Positions 26,352 through 33,986 of a stretch of DNA of 64,000 nucleotides are shown piece by piece (the stretch's first letter is position 1; every line of letters begins with the position of its first letter). The notes below the pieces were generated by a model that saw nothing but the letters and a program-made list of their open reading frames with translations, did not search any database and was not told where the DNA came from. The DNA lies in the NCBI RefSeq assembly GCF_013282095.1, contig NZ_BLTJ01000004.1, positions 62,001 through 126,000 of the forward strand. Reading direction: 5' to 3'. The DNA is from Enterocloster alcoholdehydrogenati (GTDB lineage Bacteria; Bacillota; Clostridia; Lachnospirales; Lachnospiraceae). The translations under genes and the position numbers were made by a program.

Positions 26352-26885
26352 TTGAAAAAGTTGGCGAAGATTTTTCTGATGGGAATGTATCTGCACCTTG
26401 TTTTGAGTATCGCTGTCCCCATGGGGATGCTCTATTTTGGCGACAGTGGATGGAATACAGTGGTGATGGGACTTTTTGAGTTTTATCTGGCAATGGCGGT
26501 AATTGTACATATTGCCGGATGGGTTTGTGTTGCAGCTGCGGTTATGGCTTATTGCCGAAATGAAGCAGATAATCTAAGGAAAGGCTGGAAATGGCTGAAA
26601 CTATGGAGTATCCCATTTTACATCCTTAATTTTCTTTACAGCTGTTTGGTCTGGTTTGTTTTGGTGGGGGCTTCCAGAGGGATGATGATTCTTCTTGTTC
26701 CGCTTCCGGTCATTTTCACCTGTATCCTGATTGTCCAGAGCGGTTGTGTGGGAATTTGCTATATCATGCTTCTGCGTAAAAAACATCAGAAATGTCCGTC
26801 GGGTATTCACTATGCACTGCAGTTTTTTCCAGTGATTGACATTTTCAGCACAATCCTTATTTTGAAAAAACAAGGGGATGAATAG
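26352..26885 (+). CDS. Polytopic membrane protein, unknown family
   Basis: A 177-residue protein with five hydrophobic segments (about 5-25, 40-65, 85-107, 110-135, 150-172) and short basic loops. It starts at TTG 26352, with AAAGGGGGG about ten bases upstream. I do not recognise the family with certainty. It lies downstream of the candidate structured RNA and upstream of a decayed membrane gene, in a stretch of clade-specific proteins. No catalytic motif is seen. Confidence 0.6.
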   Translation: MKKLAKIFLMGMYLHLVLSIAVPMGMLYFGDSGWNTVVMGLFEFYLAMAVIVHIAGWVCVAAAVMAYCRNEADNLRKGWKWLKLWSIPFYILNFLYSCLVWFVLVGASRGMMILLVPLPVIFTCILIVQSGCVGICYIMLLRKKHQKCPSGIHYALQFFPVIDIFSTILILKKQGDE

Positions 26886-26899
26886 GGGAATAAATTGGA

Positions 26900-27189
26900 A
26901 TTTGGAGTAATACCGACAATGCCTATGTTCTTGCCGGGTGCGGCCTTCCCATGGTTATTGCTGTGGTGCTGGCGATTGTCAGCTGAGGGGAATGTCTGTA
27001 GCTGCTCTTGGCATGGTTTTGCTGGTTGCCGCCCCTCTCGCCATGCCCGTCCTGTTGAAAAAGCGGATGGGGCGGAGTGCGGCGGCGCAGAAACGGGAAT
27101 TGCCAAATATCAGCTATAAATTTACCGTTCATAACTGTGTACTTTGTAGGGATACTGAGGGCGGGGATCGGGAGGGCAGCTGGCTATGA
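26900..27189 (+). pseudogene. Decayed small membrane-protein gene(s)
   Basis: One frame (26900-26986) gives NTDNAYVLAGCGLPMVIAVV and then stops, with no ATG start. Another frame, from ATG 26992, gives MSVAALGMVLLVAAPLAMPV, then LLKKRMGRSAAAQKRELPNI and runs to 27189. Each piece looks like half of a short two-helix membrane protein, so a frameshift or deletion has probably split one gene. The second piece might still be translated alone. Confidence 0.4.
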
Positions 27190-27288
27190 AGCATCTGCGG
27201 GTGCTGAAGGCTATCTTAAAGGCGAATAGGATGGGAGAGACCCTTCGTGCTGTGCAGGCACGGAGTGTACAGAAAGAGAGGAACCAAT

Positions 27289-28023
27289 ATGACAGGATCT
27301 GCTTACCAGAACTGGCTGAAAAAGGAAGAGGAATGGATCGGTGCCTATTGCAGCCGTATCCGCAAAAACAGTATTCTGAAGGTTGTGCCGCTGACGATTC
27401 TGCTTTTAGCCGTTCTGTTTGGAGGCATGGCGCTTTTAGGGGGCGGCAGTACACAGGATCTGCTCACAGGGATGGTTGGAGGCTTATTTTTAGGCTTAAT
27501 TATCTGCGCTTTTTACCTGGCCGTTCTGCTGCTTCAGCTCAGACCCAGCCGGTATGTGCAAAAAATTGAGCAAAGTGTTAAGGCTCTTTCTGCAAACGAC
27601 ATGGAAAAGGAGTTTCTGGGCAGAGAAATGCTGGCTGCCTTAGAGGGCGGGGAACAGGTGCTTTCCTACCAGATGATCGGGCCGAACAGCAATGGAACCC
27701 CGGCAAGGGTGATCCTGACGTCCCACTATATCCTGCAGGAGGGCAGCTCGCCCTATGCCGTACTGGTTCGGCTGAGTGACATTGCAGAGGTAAAAACAGG
27801 TTCTGAGCAAAAGATGGCTGTTACACACGGGGCCAAGAGCAAAACCTGTCACCATTTTACCCTTTATACCATCGGATTTTACCGGAAGGACCGCTTTGAC
27901 CGGGGATTGTCTGAAAATGATCCGCCGGACTACGCTATGGGCTTCTTTCAGGAAAACCTGCGGGACAGTGCAGCAGGGATGATTAAAAACAATGGGATGC
28001 GGGTACAGCATCCAGAGGTATAA
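27289..28023 (+). CDS. Membrane protein with two N-terminal helices, unknown family
   Basis: A 244-residue protein. After a polar start, two adjacent hydrophobic helices (~25-50 and ~58-82) are followed by a ~160-residue cytoplasmic domain with VILTSHYILQEGSSPYAVLV and IAEVKTGSEQ, which resembles a PH-like beta fold. ATG at 27289 is selected for AAAGAGG upstream; an ATG at 27247 lies in non-conserved sequence. I do not recognise it. It sits among other clade-specific membrane genes. Confidence 0.6.
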   Translation: MTGSAYQNWLKKEEEWIGAYCSRIRKNSILKVVPLTILLLAVLFGGMALLGGGSTQDLLTGMVGGLFLGLIICAFYLAVLLLQLRPSRYVQKIEQSVKALSANDMEKEFLGREMLAALEGGEQVLSYQMIGPNSNGTPARVILTSHYILQEGSSPYAVLVRLSDIAEVKTGSEQKMAVTHGAKSKTCHHFTLYTIGFYRKDRFDRGLSENDPPDYAMGFFQENLRDSAAGMIKNNGMRVQHPEV

Positions 28024-28141
28024 AAATTGAGAGAAAGAATGTTTTGGTCTTAGTAAACCAGCAGTTTAATGACAGCTTGTGCATCCTGGGATATAATAGG
28101 TGTGATCAGGTAAACAAAGACAGATGAAGGAGGGAACAGCT

Positions 28142-28654
28142 ATGAGATATACGTCATCAGAAGCGAATAAGCTGCTTCGCAGACTGACGGAGGAGCGGGA
28201 TGCCCTGTTAGTGAAAGAACTCAAAAGCAGCACATTTCTGGCCGCCATGGGAGAGGATGTGGACTCTGTAAGGCCGGATTATGACTATGCACAGACGCAG
28301 AAAGAACTGGAGGAACTGGATCGGAAAATACGTATGGTAAAGCACGCAATCAATGGATTCAATGTAAGCCATGAGGTTCAGGGCTTCGATATGACCATAG
28401 ACCAGATGCTGGTATATATCCCGCAGCTTACATCAAAAAAGAAAAAGCTGTCCAATATGAAAAGCCGCCTTCCGAAGCAGCGTGAGATGGCCGGTGGATT
28501 TGGCCATACAGGCAGTATTATTGACTACTGCTATGCCAACTACAACATCGGGAAGGCGGAAGCAGACTATGCGGCAGTATCCGATGAACTTGCCAGGGCA
28601 CAGACGGCTCTGGATGCTGTGAACAGTACCGAAACCATGGAAATTGACCTCTGA
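28142..28654 (+). CDS. Conserved helical (coiled-coil) protein, unknown function
   Basis: A 170-residue cytoplasmic protein, largely helical, with heptad-like stretches (EANKLLRRLTEERDALL at the N-terminus and ELARAQTALDAV at the C-terminus) and a central block VKHAINGFN followed by GFDMTIDQMLVYIPQL. Proteins of this layout are widespread in Firmicutes, often annotated as hypothetical or septicolysin-like; no activity is established as far as I know. GAAGGAGGGA precedes the ATG at 28142. It borders the accessory island that follows. Confidence 0.65.
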   Translation: MRYTSSEANKLLRRLTEERDALLVKELKSSTFLAAMGEDVDSVRPDYDYAQTQKELEELDRKIRMVKHAINGFNVSHEVQGFDMTIDQMLVYIPQLTSKKKKLSNMKSRLPKQREMAGGFGHTGSIIDYCYANYNIGKAEADYAAVSDELARAQTALDAVNSTETMEIDL

Positions 28655-29008
28655 TTGCTTTCCCGGTTTTTTCCAGACAGAAAATTTTTAATGCTAATAG
28701 AGAAGATGTACAGCGTTTAGGAATCCTGTTATCCGTTATTTGTTTGTTATTCCATAGGGTATAAAGTCAGTTTAAGAGGGAAATCCTGCCATATCGCTGT
28801 CTGTCTGGGGAATCGAAAGCTTTTCGTACATTCTGTATGTGCGAAGCGGCAAAAGCACGGTCATATGCCGCGTTTAAGGAGAAAAATGTGAACATGGCTG
28901 AACAGTTATGAATTGTAATAAAAAAGTTATGGTATAGGATCCAGAAAAGAGGTATACTGTTTTCATCGTGTTTTGGAATGGAAAGATGAATAGCAGGAGG
29001 TATGCCAT
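28655..29008 (+). other. 354-bp intergenic region before the first XRE regulator
   Basis: No gene seen. It contains a 9-bp hairpin TTCGTACAT/ATGTGCGAA (about 28823-28845), then GCGGCA/TGCCGC, and a TATACT -10-like site near 28957. These could be regulator-binding sites or leader structure of the XRE gene. Confidence 0.4.
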
Positions 29009-29434
29009 ATGGAACCAGTATATTTGTCGATCCAGCAGGAAGCCACCGGAAAGCGGATGAAAACGATGATCCGGGATAGAGGGTATTCCGTTAAGGATAT
29101 CCAGGAAGCAATGGGTTTTGAGAATCCCCAGGCAGTCTATAAGTGGCTGTCCGGAAAATCCCTTCCGAGTCTGGACAATTTCCTGATCCTCAGCAGAATA
29201 TTACATACCAGTATCGAAGATATCCTCGTCGTGGACGGGGATATTGCTGTATTAAAGGGTGGGACGACAAGACGCCTTGACAAATATAAAAAAGAAGAAA
29301 AGGAAAAGAATTTCCGGGAGTGTAAGCATAAAGCATTTGCATTGTTTTTGCAGTGCTGTGACAGTTGGGGGATTAAGAAAAATAAGTGTTCTAATGGGAG
29401 GAAGAACTACAATGGCGGTATATATTACAGGTGA
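29009..29434 (+). CDS. XRE-family helix-turn-helix regulator, copy 1
   Basis: A 141-residue protein whose first ~80 residues form a Cro/C1-type HTH: GYSVKDIQEAMGFENPQAVYKW then LSGKSLPSLDNFLILSRIL and IEDILV. It is a clear paralogue of the regulator at 30915 (shared ATG..., GYSV, YKW, S-x-P-T/S-LDN). The C-terminal ~50 residues are Lys-, Cys- and Asn-rich without known fold. It ends 23 bases inside the phosphoesterase gene, so the pair is co-transcribed. AGCAGGAGG precedes the ATG. Target operators are unknown. Confidence 0.8.
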   Translation: MEPVYLSIQQEATGKRMKTMIRDRGYSVKDIQEAMGFENPQAVYKWLSGKSLPSLDNFLILSRILHTSIEDILVVDGDIAVLKGGTTRRLDKYKKEEKEKNFRECKHKAFALFLQCCDSWGIKKNKCSNGRKNYNGGIYYR

Positions 29435-30107
29435 TACCCATGGGGATTTTCGTCAAATCGAAAATTTCTGTGCGGAAATGGAAACGAAGCAGGATGATAT
29501 CATGATGATTCTGGGAGATGCGGGGTTTAATTATTTTGGGGATATCAGAGATGATGCAGGAAAAATGGACGTATCTCATACGCACATGACATATTTTCTG
29601 GTACATGGCAACCATGAGATGCGGCCGGAAACAGTGGGGGAATACCGGCTGGTTGATTGGAACGGTGGAATGGTTTATCAGGAGGCGCGTTTCCCGCGGC
29701 TGCTATTTGCAAAAGACGGTGAAATTTACCGGATCAATGGAAGAAGTGTACTGGTTATCGGCGGGGCCTATTCGATTGATAAGGAATACCGGCTGCGTAT
29801 GGGATACCGATGGTTCCCGGATGAGCAGCCATCGGAGGAGGTCAGGCGATATGTGGAACAGCAGCTGGATAAGGCGAATTGGAACGTGGACGTGGTATTA
29901 ACACACACCTGTCCCCGCAAATATGAGCCGGTAGAGTATTTTTTGCCGGGAATTGACCAGAGTAAGGTAGATAAATCTACGGAGAACTGGCTGGATAGCA
30001 TTGAGGACAGGCTGGATTACAGAGAGTGGTACTGCGGCCACTGGCATATCAACAAGAAAATCGATAAACTGACATTTCTGTTTCATGATATTAGATTATT
30101 TACCTGA
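29412..30107 (+). CDS. Calcineurin-like metallophosphoesterase
   Basis: A 231-residue two-metal phosphoesterase. All family motifs are present: GDTHGD (Asp8, His10), GDAGFN at 35-40, GNHE at 66-69, LTHTCP near 160 and GHWH at 209-212. The fold hydrolyses phosphomonoesters, phosphodiesters or cyclic nucleotides; the substrate cannot be read here. ATG at 29412 has GGGAGGA ahead of it; an open frame extends upstream but is out of family. It is coupled to the XRE gene and followed by a tiny basic protein and two tRNAs. With nucleotidyltransferases nearby, an RNA-end-processing role is possible but inferred. Confidence 0.9.
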   Translation: MAVYITGDTHGDFRQIENFCAEMETKQDDIMMILGDAGFNYFGDIRDDAGKMDVSHTHMTYFLVHGNHEMRPETVGEYRLVDWNGGMVYQEARFPRLLFAKDGEIYRINGRSVLVIGGAYSIDKEYRLRMGYRWFPDEQPSEEVRRYVEQQLDKANWNVDVVLTHTCPRKYEPVEYFLPGIDQSKVDKSTENWLDSIEDRLDYREWYCGHWHINKKIDKLTFLFHDIRLFT

Positions 30108-30186
30108 GTTATCTACTGACAGAAGATAGACAGGTTCTGTCTGCCGGAGTATAATGCAGATATCAAAACGAAGGGAGAGAAAAACG

Positions 30187-30300
30187 ATGACAAATATGGC
30201 GATTTTTGAGAAACAGCAGCAGAAACAGAAACGCGCCCGTAAAGAGCGTCTGTTTCCAATACCTGTCAGGATAAAGCTGTGGAAGGGGATTTTTGATTGA
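30187..30300 (+). CDS. Tiny basic protein A (37 aa)
   Basis: A 37-residue frame starting MTNMAIFEKQQQKQKRA, followed by RKERLFPIPVRIKLWKG. It has GAAGGGAGAG about eight bases before the ATG and a terminator 31 bp after the stop. It shares the layout Lys/Gln/Arg-rich helix then R-L-F-x-x-P with the frame at 30730-30837. It is too short for standard gene callers, but ribosome site, terminator and the paralogue support it. I know no function. Confidence 0.5.
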   Translation: MTNMAIFEKQQQKQKRARKERLFPIPVRIKLWKGIFD

Positions 30301-30331
30301 TTTGTGACAGAATCCCGTTATCGTTTTTCTC

Positions 30332-30364
30332 ACCGCCTGCCCTGACCGGACAGGCGGTATTTTT
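30332..30364 (+). terminator. Terminator after the phosphoesterase/tiny protein transcript
   Basis: ACCGCCTG (30332-30339) pairs with CAGGCGGT (30351-30358), followed by ATTTTT. It ends at the base before tRNA-Lys. Confidence 0.75.
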
Positions 30365-30437
30365 GCGTGTATAGCTCAGCTGGAAGAGCAGGCGGCTTTT
30401 AACCGTCAGGTCGTGGGTTCGAGCCCCACTACACGCA
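30365..30437 (+). tRNA. tRNA-Lys (TTT)
   Basis: A 73-nt cloverleaf: acceptor GCGTGTA/TACACGC, U8 A9, D-stem GCTC, anticodon stem GGCGG/CCGTC with loop CTTTTAA (anticodon TTT), T-arm GGTTCGAGCC, discriminator A. CCA is not encoded. It starts immediately after a terminator T-run, 31 bp before tRNA-Gln. Confidence 0.93.
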
Positions 30438-30468
30438 TGATATCTGTACTTACAGATATAAAAATTTA

Positions 30469-30541
30469 TGCGGATTAGCTCAGCTGGAAGAGCTGCTGCC
30501 TCTGAAGCAGCGTGTCGCAGGTTCGAGCCCTGCATCCGTAG
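30469..30541 (+). tRNA. tRNA-Gln (CTG)
   Basis: A 73-nt cloverleaf with the U1-A72 pair and G73 expected of glutamine tRNAs: acceptor TGCGGAT/ATCCGTA, anticodon stem GCTGC/GCAGC with loop CTCTGAA (anticodon CTG), T-arm GGTTCGAGCC. CCA is not encoded. Confidence 0.92.
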
Positions 30542-30729
30542 TTTTGGAACCGTACAGGAACATATAATTATGAGCGAACGCAGCCAAATGGATAAGGTAT
30601 TGCGCTGCGGACAGAACGAGGCTGGTTTCAGTCCGGCTATCCCGGCAGAAGGATAAAAACTACTGGCTGCTTTTTTGCCAGAGACGGGTATGCTGGGGGA
30701 AGATATAACGATAAGCACAGGAGGAATCT

Positions 30730-30837
30730 ATGATGAGTAATGGTCTGAAACGCCATGGGCAGGTAGAAAAACGCCGTAAACAACAGCGTCTCTTTTTTGT
30801 ACCCTTATGGCAGGAAAAGGCTTATCGCTTGCCGTAG
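30730..30837 (+). CDS. Tiny basic protein B (35 aa)
   Basis: A 35-residue frame MMSNGLKRHGQVEKRRK followed by QQRLFFVPLWQEKAYRLP, with AGGAGG nine bases upstream of the ATG. Like tiny protein A it has an Arg/Lys-rich stretch followed by R-L-F-x-x-P and a Trp. It lies just after the tRNAs and 77 bp before the second XRE regulator. Function unknown; the call rests on the ribosome site and similarity to protein A. Confidence 0.5.
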   Translation: MMSNGLKRHGQVEKRRKQQRLFFVPLWQEKAYRLP

Positions 30838-30914
30838 CTTCCAAAGCTCACGTCCATGCAGCCGCTTTCTCCATGAGGGAAGACAGTTATTTTTATTGTG
30901 TGAAGGTGAGAAAA

Positions 30915-31148
30915 ATGGGAAATTATCCGGTTATTGATCCGGTTGCCACCGGAATAAATATAGATGGAATGCGAAGGGACGCCGGATACAGTGTGGCCGC
31001 TATGGCAGAGTATTTTGGCTTTGCCACGACAAACGCAATTTACAAGTGGATTCATGGAACGAGTATGCCGACACTGGATAATGTGATGGCGCTCAGTATG
31101 CTGTTTGGAGTAAGCGTGAATGATATTGTGGTGATGAAGAAGGGATAA
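30915..31148 (+). CDS. XRE-family helix-turn-helix regulator, copy 2
   Basis: A 77-residue single-domain Cro/C1-type DNA-binding protein: DAGYSVAAMAEYFGFATTNA then IYKWIHGTSMPTLDNVMALS and VNDIVV. It is a shorter paralogue of the regulator at 29009. ATG at 30915 follows GAAGGTGAG; an open frame upstream is not family-like. It is probably an autoregulator or a regulator of the neighbouring tRNA/phosphoesterase/nucleotidyltransferase genes (inference). A degraded LysR gene lies convergent behind it. Confidence 0.8.
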   Translation: MGNYPVIDPVATGINIDGMRRDAGYSVAAMAEYFGFATTNAIYKWIHGTSMPTLDNVMALSMLFGVSVNDIVVMKKG

Positions 31149-31178
31149 GTCTCCCCATTAGTATGTAAAAACACAGGT

Positions 31179-31417
31179 TCATTTCCAAAATTCGTTTAAG
31201 AAAGCTTCAGACGCTTTATTGAACACAGGATACCGTTTATCAAATTGTAAGTTGCGACAATATTCATGCGTTCTAATTCCGTTTGAGCCCACCATGCAAT
31301 TCTGGTATTAAAAGTTCCCGGCAATCAAAAGCGGGCAGCGAAATGTACTCATACCTTGTAGTGTCTGTCGGCTCCAGAAGGACGGCAAAATCCAGGCAGC
31401 CATCATATAGTATTTTG
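31179..31417 (-). pseudogene. LysR-type regulator remnant (effector domain)
   Basis: On the minus strand ILYDGCLDFAVLLEPTDTTR then YEYISLPAFD matches the effector-binding domain of LysR regulators (L-x-x-G-x-LDFG-LL-EPVD). After stops and frameshifts, the tail RYPVFNKASEAFLNEFWK matches the typical C-terminus. The DNA-binding half is gone. It is a dead gene and shows that this region has suffered deletions. Confidence 0.6.
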
Positions 31418-31461
31418 CAGAAAAACTATATGCAGGTGTGTTTCTTGAAAAAATGAGAAAA

Positions 31462-31490
31462 TTGGATTGTATGTCAGACAAAATTATACT
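31462..31490 (+). promoter_or_regulatory. Promoter for the nucleotidyltransferase pair
   Basis: -35 TTGGAT (31462-31467), 17-bp spacer, -10 TATACT (31485-31490). It lies 243 bp upstream of the first gene. The long leader 31491-31732 carries no frame I can support. Confidence 0.5.
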
Positions 31491-31732
31491 ATGATCTTAG
31501 CATAAACAAAAATAAACATCAATCATGATGTTAGCCGTTCGGGTGAAGGGATGACACTGCACAGTCATAGATTTTGTAAGGAATCATTGGACGGTATTGG
31601 AAACTGTGACAGTCAGATCTGGCTGAGAAACTGCGGTACTTGACAGTGCATTGTCTTTTTGTATGCAATCATTTTAATGACAGGAATGAGGGGATATGCG
31701 GCTGGAATACCCGTGGAAGGAGTGAGAAAAGA

Positions 31733-32755
31733 ATGGCGGACAGGGATTTTAAAAAGTTGCTGGATACAGAAGAATATGAATTTTTAAAGACAAATCCAAG
31801 GCTGGGAAAACGGATCATGCTCCTTGGCCTTGGGGGAAGCTATGCTTACGGGACGAATAATGAAAACAGTGATATTGATTTCAGAGGAGTGACGCTGAAT
31901 CTGCCTTCTGATCTGGTGGGACTGACAGAATTTGAGCAGTACGAGGATGGGGATACGGATACGGTTCTTTACTCATTCAACAAAATTGTAAAGCTTTTGC
32001 TGGAATGTAATCCCAATACCATTGAAATCCTGGGGCTTGATGAGGATCAGTATTTGATTATGTCCTCTCTTGGACGGGAACTTTATAAACATCGGGGGAT
32101 GTTTCTGTCAAAACGGGCAGCCAGGTCTTTTGGAGGATATGCAAGCGCTCAGCTGCGCCGTCTCCAGAACGCGATTGCCAGAGATTTCATGCCTCAAAAG
32201 GAGAGGGAGCAGCATATACTCCGTTCCGTTCAGAATGTACTGGAGGATTTTGGACGGAGGTATGACCGGTTTGACAAGGGAAGGATTCACCTGTACATTG
32301 ACCAGGCTGAAAATCCCAAGCTGGAAACGGAAATATTTGTGGATGCAGATTTTAAACGCCTGCCCCTTCGAGATTATGAAAAGATGTGGTCTTCTATGCA
32401 CAATGTAGTGAAGGATTATGACAAAATCGGAAAACGCAATAAAAAGAAGGATGACAACCACCTGAACAAGCACGCCATGCATCTGATCCGGCTGTTTATG
32501 ATGGCCATTGATATTCTGGAACGCGGTGAGATCCGCACCAGACGGACCGCAGAGCAGGAACTGCTTTTAAAAATCCGAAACGGCGGTTTTCAGACGGCAG
32601 AAAAAGACTTTATGCCGGAGTTTTATGAACTGCTTTCGGATTATGAAAAACGCCTGGAACAGGCAGAAAAAGAGAGCTGCCTGCCGGATCATCCTGATAT
32701 GGTTAGGGTGGAGGAGTTTGTGGAGCATATTAACAGAAGGGCATTGGAGATTTGA
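31733..32755 (+). CDS. Nucleotidyltransferase of the RlaP/YcgL type (PF10127), large form
   Basis: A 340-residue protein of the DNA-polymerase-beta superfamily. The nucleotidyltransferase core is GLGGSYAYGTNNENSDID (Gly35-Ser36 and the metal Asp47 and Asp49), followed by a long helical part with NPNTIEILGL and HAMHLIRLFMMAIDILE. The layout resembles phage T4 NrdC.11-like members of PF10127, a family linked by comparative genomics to RNA-repair operons. ATG at 31733 follows AAGGAG. It ends with TGATG, overlapping the next gene, so the two nucleotidyltransferases form a coupled pair. The nucleotide and the acceptor RNA are unknown. Confidence 0.82.
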   Translation: MADRDFKKLLDTEEYEFLKTNPRLGKRIMLLGLGGSYAYGTNNENSDIDFRGVTLNLPSDLVGLTEFEQYEDGDTDTVLYSFNKIVKLLLECNPNTIEILGLDEDQYLIMSSLGRELYKHRGMFLSKRAARSFGGYASAQLRRLQNAIARDFMPQKEREQHILRSVQNVLEDFGRRYDRFDKGRIHLYIDQAENPKLETEIFVDADFKRLPLRDYEKMWSSMHNVVKDYDKIGKRNKKKDDNHLNKHAMHLIRLFMMAIDILERGEIRTRRTAEQELLLKIRNGGFQTAEKDFMPEFYELLSDYEKRLEQAEKESCLPDHPDMVRVEEFVEHINRRALEI

Positions 32756-33534
32756 TGATGAAACGGGAGATTCAGAACGAAATTCAGGAAAAACTGAAGG
32801 AAATTGAAGAGAAGGAACAGGTTGCTATCCTCTATGCAGTGGAATCAGGAAGCCGTGCATGGGGAATCGCATCGCCGGACAGTGATTATGACGTGCGCTT
32901 CATCTATGTGCGGAAACCAGACGAATATCTGCGTCTGGATCCGGTAAAAGATGTGATTGAATGGCAGCTGGATGAAGTTCTTGATATTAACGGGTGGGAT
33001 CTGAAGAAGGCCCTGGTACAGTTTCAGCGTGGAAATGCCACGCTGTTTGAGTGGGCAAATTCTCCGATCGTATATAAATCCAGCGCAGCCTGGGAATGTA
33101 TTTATGAGACAGCAAAACTGTATTTTTCAAAAAAGGCCGCCATATATCACTATTACGGTACAGCGAACAAGACATTTCTTCAGGATCTGCAGGAGGAAAA
33201 GGTAAAATATAAAAAATACTTCTATGCTCTGAGGCCCCTTTTAGCGGCGAAGTATATCAGGGAACACGGTATTCCGGCTCCGGTTTTATTTGATGATCTG
33301 ATGAAACAGGAACTTCCCCGGGAGCTTTCCAGAGAAATTGACAGGCTTCTTGCAGTAAAGAGAAACTCGGATGAGGCAGAACGCCGACTGCAGAATCCAA
33401 CGGTTCAGGAGTATATCGCCAGGGAACTTGAACGTCAGAAAGAAATAGCGGATCAGATGCCGGATGACCGGAATTATGACTGGAGAGAGTTGAACCGAAT
33501 ATTTTTTAATCTATTGCAGGAGGAGAATTCTTAA
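32755..33534 (+). CDS. Nucleotidyltransferase of the RlaP/YcgL type (PF10127), short form
   Basis: A 259-residue protein with the signature AVESGSRAWGIASPDSDYDV near 28-47, the Gly-Ser and Asp-x-Asp of the polymerase-beta fold, then FIYVRKPDEYL and a helical C-terminal half (KYFYALRPLLAAKYI). This matches the widespread YcgL/RlaP family, predicted to add nucleotides to damaged RNA ends. ATG codons at 32755 and 32758 are both possible; GGAG lies at 32746-32749. The first overlaps the upstream stop codon. Two different members side by side is unusual. Confidence 0.85.
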   Translation: MMKREIQNEIQEKLKEIEEKEQVAILYAVESGSRAWGIASPDSDYDVRFIYVRKPDEYLRLDPVKDVIEWQLDEVLDINGWDLKKALVQFQRGNATLFEWANSPIVYKSSAAWECIYETAKLYFSKKAAIYHYYGTANKTFLQDLQEEKVKYKKYFYALRPLLAAKYIREHGIPAPVLFDDLMKQELPRELSREIDRLLAVKRNSDEAERRLQNPTVQEYIARELERQKEIADQMPDDRNYDWRELNRIFFNLLQEENS

Positions 33535-33679
33535 AGCGCATTGCTGGAAGTAATATGCAGTGCCAAGCACATATAAGCGTTTCAGAAATTTTGGAAGGCA
33601 TTGGATAAGCTTTTGGTGGGAATGTGGATGGACAGAAAATATTTTGGGGAAACAGAAAAATGGGGAAGGAACATAGTGT

Positions 33680-33922
33680 GTGGAAGGAGAAACGAGAGAT
33701 TGTCTGTACAGGATGGAATATGACAACGGAAACATCAGAACCCTGGTAAGACCGCCGGTGAAATTCCAGGAAATGGGCGTTCCTGAGTATAAGGGCGGCC
33801 CTCTGATTGGCGAGCAGGGGCCGGAAATCTTAAAGAATCTGGGCTACACGGATGAACAGATCCGGGAGTATCAGGAGAAGGGGATCCTTTTTGTCTGGAA
33901 GGATGAACGGAAGGACGGATAA
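33680..33922 (+). pseudogene. Class III CoA-transferase (CaiB/BaiF) C-terminal remnant
   Basis: About 60 residues after VRPPVKFQEMG, including GGPLIGEQGPEILKNLGYTD and EQIREYQEKGILF, match the very end of CaiB/BaiF CoA-transferases, normally ~400 residues. Everything N-terminal is missing, and the start sequence is unrelated. It is therefore a 3' fragment left by a deletion. The flanking 33535-33679 shows no other gene. Confidence 0.6.
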
Positions 33923-33928
33923 ACATAT

Positions 33929-33973
33929 AATACCTCCCTGTCACAGAAACAGTGTCTGTGGCGGGGAGGTATT
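33929..33973. terminator. Bidirectional terminator hairpin
   Basis: AATACCTCCC (33929-33938) pairs with GGGAGGTATT (33964-33973), with an inner CACAGA/TCTGTG stem. It serves the lipoprotein gene read from the right and the remnant from the left. Confidence 0.75.
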
Positions 33974-33986
33974 TTGCAATCCCAGC

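Noticed and set aside
30266-30718. A 150-codon minus-strand frame across tRNA-Lys and tRNA-Gln
   Set aside because: It is antisense to two cloverleaf tRNAs and contains peptide text typical of mis-called antisense tRNA genes.
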